Shown: piece by piece, positions 57,553-64,000 of the stretch
Numbering within the stretch: the first letter of the stretch is position 1
Layout: the number at the start of each line of letters is the position of its first letter
Notes under the pieces: generated by a model
Seen by the model: the letters and a program-made list of their open reading frames with translations, nothing else
The model's database searches: none
What the model was told of the DNA's origin: nothing
Made by a program: the position numbers and the translations under genes
Source of the DNA: Gamarada debralockiae
Lineage: Eukaryota > Ascomycota > Leotiomycetes > Helotiales > Hyphodiscaceae
DNA: 64,000 bases
Direction of reading: 5' to 3'
Assembly: GCA_002803225.1 (NCBI GenBank)
Contig: NXFV01000490.1
Span: forward strand, 105,481-169,480

Positions 57553-57962
57553 ATGTCCCTTCCAGCCATTCGTTATGTAGCCTCTTCTACAAAGTTTGCA
57601 TTGGGAAGCATTCATTTACAATGTCACGTCAAACCTGGTGCAAGCAAGCAACGAGAAGGAATCATCTCTATATCTGACACGGTGATTGAAATTTGCGTAT
57701 CAGCCAGGGCGCGTGAAGGGGAGGCAAACAAAGCTGTGAGAGAGGTCTTCAGTAATGTCAGTTTGATCCAGTGCTATTCTTCTAAGGAAGTGGTCATTAA
57801 TGGGGTTTCTAGGTTCTGAAATGTCCTAAATCTGACGTGGAGGTCATTCGAGGCCTGAAGTTGCGAGACAAGACCATAGCTATTGCCGGATTTGATATCA
57901 ATGGGGAAGAGAGGAATTCCATTTCAAAACTCAAGGAGCAATTGGAAGGAGCTATCGAGTGA
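57553..57962 (+). CDS. YggU/DUF167 family protein (UPF0235)
   Basis: Two exons, 57553-57756 and 57813-57962, giving 117 residues. The core LQCHVKPGASKQREGIISIS and VSARAREGEANKAVREVF match the family signature (KPGAxxxxI, ARxxEGxANxAV). Splicing adds VLKCPKSDVEVIRGLKLRDK and the end of the fold. Bacterial YggU and human C15orf40 are small alpha/beta proteins of unclear role. The longest single frame would replace the last half with nonsense, so the intron is well supported. Confidence 0.9.
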
Positions 57963-58226
57963 CTGCCTTAAGATTTTGACAATAGATAGTTGCTCGAAAA
58001 AGAAGATATCCAGGCTTATCTAGGCTCTAGTGTTCCAATTTCAACGGTCTTGTTGCATTGTCTCCCATTTACTGTTGGCTTTCTTGCCCTTTTCGATTAA
58101 ACACTCTCCAGTGAGAAATTCATCAATGAAGCCGCAGAAAGATTATTCATCCCAGGGGGTTTCATCTGCCCTTCAAGACTTCAAGACCACGGAACTCGCA
58201 GTCCAAAAACCAAGGATTATTATTTC

Positions 58227-59387
58227 TCAATCATAGAACTTCTGACTCACTCCGGCAATAATCTCAGTCTCCCCCTCTATCACAAGTCCAGCCCTAAAGC
58301 GATGATTCTTCACAATTCTTGCCTTCGCCCATTCCTCCGCCGTAATGCCTCCGAATCCCTCCCCAACACTCTTCTGTAAGCCCAGTCTCTCAAGTAGTGG
58401 ACTTCTGACGGACTCCAACTTAACCTGCGCCTCTGGCCGCGCGAAATAAATCAAGCTCAAGCGCACCTTCTCCTTCTGGTCTACAGGCGGCTGCACCACT
58501 CTATGTACCGTACTCTTCAAATACCCTCCACTTAAAAACTCGAGCGTATCCGCTACATTCACAACAATCTACCCTGGATTTGAACGCACGTATTTCCAGC
58601 CTTCGGGAGTTAGGACTTGGAGTCCAGCAACAGGTTGGTGGAAGAGAAACGTGAGTGTATTATAATCCATGTGTCCGATTGCCCAAAGCGGGTTAGGTGT
58701 AGGGTGGTATTTCATGTGGCTCTTCGTAGCGGTGGCGGTTGACGAAGAAGTCTTCGTCTTCTAGCTCGAGCACGTGCGCGAAGAGCGGCAGGAGTGGGAG
58801 GAAGATGTTGTTGTGGATTTATAGCGAGAAGGCTTTGATTTCTTCATAGTCCGAGAGAATAAGTGCAGGGTGCGGCCGTTTATGTTCTGGCGTGAATTTC
58901 GGGATATTGTACCGCTCGTCATTATCTCTTCCTTCTAGCTCCCCTTTCGCTTTGGCTTTGTAGCCTCTGAAATCACCAGCTGCGGTGTTGGCTAAGTACC
59001 TTACCTTTTATTTTAATTCGAGATTGAAGAAGGCTTTGCGATAGCGTATTGACGTTTGATGTCTTCATCTGAAAGGCCGTGGTTCTTGACGTAGAAGAAG
59101 CCTGTGGTTGTTAGTGGGACAATTTACAGTATTTGGGAGGCTAGAAGATAGTTTGCTTTACCATTTTTGTAGATGAAGTTGAGAACTTGGGCTGCCAGCT
59201 CATCTTTTCTCGCCTGATTGGGACAGTTTCGAGATATCGAGGGCTTCGAGGTCGGGCCTATTCACCTGATGACAATATTAGTCTCCATTTTCAGAATACA
59301 TATAACTGATACTGGTACTAACATTTTTGAAGTTTGAGAAGGATATTCATATTTTGGCAAGTCGTCGATAATGGTAGCTGGAGACAT
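58227..59387 (-). pseudogene. 2-oxoglutarate/Fe(II) dioxygenase (isopenicillin N synthase-like) remnant
   Basis: ATG 59387 begins MSPATIIDDLPKYEYPSQTS, then RPDLEALDISKLSQSGEK. Near 59203-59209 a one-base shift is needed, and after an intron NGFFYVKNHGL-type sequence appears (GFFYVKNHGLSDEDIKRQYA). In-frame stops occur at 59008-59010, 58819-58821 and 58569-58571, with another shift near 58720-58730. The iron triad is still readable: HMD in WAIGHMDYNTLTFLFHQPVA, and the distal His in STVHRVVQPP, then the 2OG-binding Arg in RLSLIYFARP. The C-terminal frame ends at 58227. Such enzymes oxidise small molecules in secondary or detoxifying metabolism. With at least five lesions it is a clear pseudogene. 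Confidence 0.88.
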
Positions 59388-60399
59388 ATTTGAAGAGCTC
59401 AAGCAGTATTCGGATATTTTGAGACGAGATGGTGGTGAGGGTGGACTTTTGCCAACTCTGCTTATGGATCTCCGATGAATGGGGTTTGTTGATAGGAACG
59501 GCCAGTTGCCAGTTGTCTAGAGCTAGGAAGCTAAAAAACAATTTCTTTGTCAGGTATGAAAGTAGCACGCTGAGGAATGGCTGAAAGGTTGAAGTTCTTC
59601 GCTTGAAGCGGGGCTGCAGGTAGGCCGACATCTGCTCATCTGTCAGGCATCACGAGAAAAATGGAGAAGGTTGGAGCACACTTTCTGGGCCTCGAATAAC
59701 CTCATCTTGGTCAATACGTACTAAAACTGCAAAAGTTTACGTTTCACCAAAGCTGAATCCTCTTATCTCTTCCAATTGCTCTGCAGGATTGCGGATAGAT
59801 CCTGCCGTTAACCAGTCTATGCCAGTCTAGTTCGCGGCGTTATAGAGGTTGATCGTTTGCCAAAGCAAAAGGCAATGTTTTTTGCTACATTTTCCTGTTG
59901 TCGACTCCACTATATGCTTGGATTGACATGTTGCCATACGTTTTCGAGATTCGTAATGCATAAGTAGGATTGGAAATAGTTTATGATATCGTTTACTACA
60001 TGTATATACTTGTACAGTACATGATGGACAACAGGTTATGCAAGTACTCGGAAACTCATCAAGAAAGGTCGCCAATTTTGATTCTTCCTGAATAAGAAGG
60101 AATTGAGGAGCCTCGGCGCAGGTCACCTCTCCAACCACAAGTTCTTTGTCTTCGGACTCAGAAAAGAAGGCATTGAGACATCGAATCCGAGAGATACTCT
60201 GGGACAGTCTTGACCGTTCACCAGAATAGCGACGACTGATCTTCAAGCTTGACATTTTCATCCTGTGAGTATATTCTCTAATCCATGTCCTCCAAGCAAC
60301 TATTGATGCGTCGAAGAACATGGGCAGGCTTCGTCTACTTCTCCAAAAACCTGAACTCCAGCAACTTTCCAACGCCTATGTTCGGGTTTGAAAGAAGAC
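59388..60399. other. Gap between oxygenase and permease remnants
   Basis: About 1 kb. A minus-strand frame of 181 codons (59827-60372) starts at an ATG-like Met but has Cys/Ser/Arg-rich composition and no family motif; I do not support it as a gene. It could be further decayed sequence. Confidence 0.4.
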
Positions 60400-61197
60400 C
60401 TACACATTGTCGGAAATAAATACCAAACATTTACCACCATGTGGACGATTGGGTACGTCATAAGACAGATCCATCGCAGTTGATATGCACTCGCATCCGA
60501 CCCTCACTCTAGCTAGGAAAGGAAAAGACGACCCTGTGACTTGGGCTGGCATCAAGCGCGTGCTTCAGAAATGGCACTTCTGGATGTACACGGCCTACTA
60601 TACGTAAGTATAGTTGTACACTCGATATCAAAAAGGCTGATCATGGCTTCACGAACAGCTTCTTCATTTGCAGTGAAAATATTGGCGGCTACATGAATCT
60701 GTAACTGAAGAGTCTGAATCGGTACTCTGTACCCCAAATAAACACCTATCCAACCGTCATCAACGCAATGACCATCGTCTCTTTTTACTAGCAGTATGCT
60801 TCTTTGCAGTCATGAACCTCGCAATTGGGATGGCGTTCCTTTCGGTCTGCAATGGGCTTCATCCTACCTCACCGGCTTCGCACAAGGTTCAGGCCCAATT
60901 TTCCTGAAAGTGGTAAATGAAGCATGCGCCTCTGACTTCCTCGAGAGAAAATTTATTCTCGAAACGACGAATTCGGCTGCCTCTGCGTTCAATGCTTGGA
61001 TTCCACTTATCACTTATAATACGACGAAGGCACCGAGACTTCTGATTGGCAGTTCGGTGACCATTAGATTGATTGTTTGTGCGACTTTGACGTTGATTTT
61101 GGCTGTCTATTTACAACGTCGTAATGCATACGTGCCTTGCTCGTGTGTGTTTTCAGATGCAGTTACTGACTTGAAGAAGAGTCGTGGCATTAGCTAA
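60400..61197 (+). pseudogene. MFS permease remnant (Dal5/pantothenate-allantoate type)
   Basis: Pieces of an anion:cation symporter-family transporter lie in order with stops between them. First come YQTFTTMWTIGYVI (TM1-2 region) and TLAWAGIKR-like sequence. Next is QINTYPTVINAMTIVSFY, followed at once by TAG. Then comes a long open segment ending at 61197: WDGVPFGLQWASSYLTGFAQ, GSGPIFLKVVNEACASDFLE, LETTNSAASAFNAWIPLITY. This matches the C-terminal half of fungal pantothenate/allantoate permeases. Most of the middle TM helices are missing, so large deletion plus nonsense codons have destroyed it. Confidence 0.78.
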
Positions 61198-61306
61198 GTG
61201 GAGAAAGGGGAGCTTGAGGAGAACTTGGTGATTGTCGGGGAGAGTCGGCTTCCAACCGATCACGACCGGAAATATGATAAAAATGTCGATTTCTAAATGC
61301 CAGTCC

Positions 61307-64000
61307 TCACCTATACTCATACAATATAGCCAAAACGTCACTGACATAGCGATCCTCCTTCTGTCTGTCCAACCACTCGTCTGCTTCCTGATCTGTATAG
61401 CCCGTGGACTCCTTATAAATCTTCTTGCAGATCTCGCTCGAGCTATTACCCAGCTTTAAAGCGCTTCCGCAGAGGAAGATCTTGCCTCATTGCGAAATAT
61501 GTCCCTCGCCTGCTCTTTATTCTCCCAGATGACGTCCTGTACGTACACAGGCTTTTTGCCCATCTTGCTGAACGCGGTCCTAACCTGCACAACACCATTC
61601 TTCTCCCACTCCCGCAATTCCTCCTTGTAGATGTAATCTTTTCTCTTTGTGGCGGTAGCCAAAGAACAACACAGTTGACCCGAGTTTGCGGACTCCAGCT
61701 TCTGCGATAGCGGCACGTTCTTGAATGAAATCGCGAATTGGAGCAAGGAGAGTACCAGATGCTATCATGATGACGGAAGTTTTGGGTTTGGATGGAAGAC
61801 GGAAGCCAAACGTTTGTATGGCGAACCGAACAAGAAAATTCGATCGCCAGGACGTCGGGTAACCAAGAAAGTGGATGCAACGCCGTAGAATACGCCGTGA
61901 AATACGCCGTGGCCGGACAGTGATGGCGCCTCAAAGACATCATATGGTATGGAGGCGACGTCTGCGTGCTCTTTCTATGCTGCTTGTTTGCTGGGGGGAG
62001 CGAGGACGAGGATATCGAGTATTGTCAGGCAGCCAGGGGCTGAAGCATGTCGATGTAACTGCCCAAGGGGATATCCACAAAATACTCGTCCAGAATATCG
62101 ATTTTGCTGTAACGCTTTTGGAGGAGTAATTGGTATGTGCTGTCGTCCTTCAGCTTCTCAATCGCTTCTTTCTGCCCAGGTTTGGCGTTTGCTAAGAGGA
62201 TATTGACTTGTCACTTGGTGATGGGCGTGCTCAGCTCCACAGTGCTTGAGCACAAGGCTCATGAGACAGCCGAGTTTTCAACCCACTTGTAACTTCATAA
62301 CGCAACTCAAAATAAAAATTCTAAGTTGATAGTTTTGTTTGCCGCAATTGACTCTATATTTCCGTAAACTATATATGTATTTTATGGCTGTGGTTTTGGT
62401 GCAGAAAACTGATAAGGTTTTCAGGTGTCCCATGAGACTTGTCAACCCCTGGTGCTGGCAGTTTCCTCGGGGTTCTTCGGCAAGACAACAAGGTAATCGC
62501 CAGCGCAATATGTGGTACCTTCAGGAAGCCTGATCTCCATATACCTCTTTACTGGTCCAATCTAAGCCCCTAAAAGCTCTCGATTGGCAAGGACTGTTCG
62601 GAATTGGTCTCTTCAGGCTTGGATATTTGGCTTCTCCTTACCGCGTTTCACAGATACTGAAATGCCGATGCTCTCGATTGAACCTGTACTCCCCTGGAGG
62701 CTTTTCGAAGTGCATCGAACAGATTCTCCAACCAGTCTTCCAAAGGCCAAACCAGGTCAGCTTTGACGTTCGTATAGCCTCCGTCAAAGAAAGAAGTTGG
62801 CCATAGCCCCACTAACAAGCTTTGGAATCCGGTGGAAAGTGCTTGCCCAATCAGAGTTTCCAACGCCAAAGATGGTGTATTTGACGCCCTTCAGCTGATC
62901 TGACTTCTCAAGATGCTCCGGTCAGGCAAAACACTTCTTTGCGTTGTCAGGTGGCTTTCTTTCGTATGATGCGGTGATGAGAACAACAGGCTGATCCGTC
63001 GGGAAGTTCTTTGTTGCTGAGTCGAGAGAGCGTATGCTCGCTTCAAGTCCATACTCCGATGCTTTGACCTCGAGATCCTGGGCGAGATTTTCACATGTCC
63101 TAGTGTTGCCACCGAAAAAAAATGGTGACTGTCGCCTTACGACTATCGTCGGTCTTAGCGTGATGAGGTTCCTGAGAAATAGTCTTATGATTTTGCACAA
63201 TCTCGGATGGAATTCCACCCGGGGCTCCAGTCGTCATAGTCTTTTCTGGCCTGCGTCGAACTTTCATCTTGAATTGCCAAGGTTTAACAGTCAGGATAGA
63301 CTTGAGCTCAAGCTTGTACGCTGGATCGGCAAGCTCGACCTAGAAACGTTGAAGGACAAATGCAATGTTCATGATCATTTTTTGCTCTGCGAGCGTGCGT
63401 CCGATGCATGCACACATACCAGAACCAAACGGTTTCCACGAGTTGGGCGGTAGAGCCTGAACCCTCCATCAAGCATCCGCTCAGGGTGGAAGTCGTCGTG
63501 GTCATCTCCCCATACTGAACGATCGTGGTGGACACCTTTGAGATTTACCTGAATGTACGTATCCTTAGAGACTGCGTTCTTGCCGTCTAGAATCGTGTCT
63601 TCCTTCGGGTGAAGAATGACTGAGGTGATGGAGCTACCCAAACGAAGGGTTCCCTTGAGACAAGCATCGATATATGTCAGTTTGGATAAGTGCTGAAACT
63701 CCAAGGCACCGTCTTCCACGATTTCGTCGACTTGCTGCTAGGCTTTGTGTAATTGTCTAGGTTGCTGAGGAGATCATAGTAGCAGAAAGACAAGGTCGAT
63801 CTGGTAGTCTCGTGGTCAGCGACCTTATGGAGTTAGTTAGGGAAGCGCTGCATGGTGCTCGAGGACTTACCAGCACATATTAAAACGTATGTTCTCGTCC
63901 AACAGCTTCTCCCCAGCTTCGCGATCCACTGTATTCATCATGATGTTCACGAGGTCTTTTCCGTCTGGTTGAGGATTTCCCCCCCCCCCCCCCCCCCCCC
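61307..64000 (-). pseudogene. CYP505-type P450-reductase fusion (P450foxy/BM3-like) remnant, N-terminus off window
   Basis: Read right to left. The I-helix survives as VADHETTRSTLSFCYYDLLS; ADHET replaces the usual AGHET. LSKLTYIDACLKGTLRLGSS and HDRSVWGDDHDDFHPERML follow. A frameshift near 63450 precedes the heme loop WKPFGSGMCACIGRTLAEQK, where the usual Arg two before Cys is Cys. An FMN domain follows (FFGGNTRTCENLAQDLEVKA, PTDQPVVLITASYE), with a stop near 62936. FAD/NADPH pieces (AGDYLVVLPKNP, IQERAAIAEAGVRKLGSTVL, KKPVYVQDVIWENKEQARDI, TGYTDQEADEWLDRQKEDRY) lie in changing frames down to 61307. Intact relatives hydroxylate fatty acids in one self-sufficient chain. Many frame changes, stops and losses make it a pseudogene. 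Confidence 0.87.
63979..64000. repeat. Poly-C run at the window edge
   Basis: 22 consecutive C at the end of the window, inside the P450 coding remnant. Such a run in fungal DNA is unusual; sequencing or assembly artefact at a contig end is likely. Confidence 0.7.

Noticed and set aside
59827..60372. 181-codon minus-strand frame
   Set aside because: Sits in a pseudogene zone, has odd Cys/Ser/Arg composition and no recognisable motif.

Overview
This window reads as nuclear DNA of a filamentous ascomycete (Pezizomycotina). Genes are dense and lie on both strands. Introns are mostly 44-60 bp with GT..AG ends and CTRAY-type branch sites, and nearly every intact gene is a fungal housekeeping gene. 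Broken BTB/POZ, 2EXR and SRPK-like genes suggest a Leotiomycetes (Helotiales)-like genome; that placement is inference.

Layout: 1-1876 HPC2 (-, runs off the left edge); 3016-4338 RBA50/RPAP1 (+); 4636-7265 two broken BTB genes (-); 7667-8685 complex I 21-23 kDa subunit (-), divergent from 9069-9744 mitochondrial acyl carrier protein (+); 10257-11511 VPS74 (+); 11959-13645 SURF6/RRP14 (-); 14332-16296 conserved unknown (+); 16674-18410 SRPK-like kinase lacking its DFG segment (+); 19158-21665 RAD54 (-); 22257-23592 small membrane ORF and mitochondrial carrier (+); 24251-26330 BTB protein with FG repeats (-), divergent from 26671-28434 primase PRI1 (+); 29224-30953 DHH1 (+); 32817-34326 LST7/folliculin (+); 35031-37264 two decayed 2EXR genes (+); 38038-39504 RPT3 (-); 39924-40602 conserved small protein (+); 41122-41625 beta-trefoil lectin-like protein (-); 42177-42928 MIS14/NSL1 (+); 43185-44621 TRM10 (-), divergent from 44890-47690 MSH2 (+); 48200-50881 RRP6 (-), divergent from 51094-51538 MDM35 (+); 52250-52538 small membrane protein (+); 52655-54979 GPI1 (+); 55449-57300 SAK-type HAD protein (-), divergent from 57553-57962 YggU/DUF167 protein (+).

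From about 58 kb to the right edge the window changes character. It holds only wreckage: a 2-oxoglutarate/Fe(II) oxygenase, a Dal5/pantothenate-type MFS permease and a CYP505-type P450-reductase fusion, each with several stops and frameshifts. It ends in 22 C's.

Themes: genome maintenance (HPC2, RAD54, PRI1, MSH2), RNA handling (DHH1, RRP6, SURF6, TRM10) and mitochondrial function (complex I subunit, ACP, MDM35, carrier). Several genes are divergent pairs with short shared promoters. The PRI1, RAD54 and MSH2 promoters all carry ACGCG/GACGCGA elements that resemble MBF (MCB) sites. I found no intact transposon, no rRNA or tRNA gene that I could support, and no CRISPR array. Gene models were spliced by eye from reading frame, splice signals and family knowledge.
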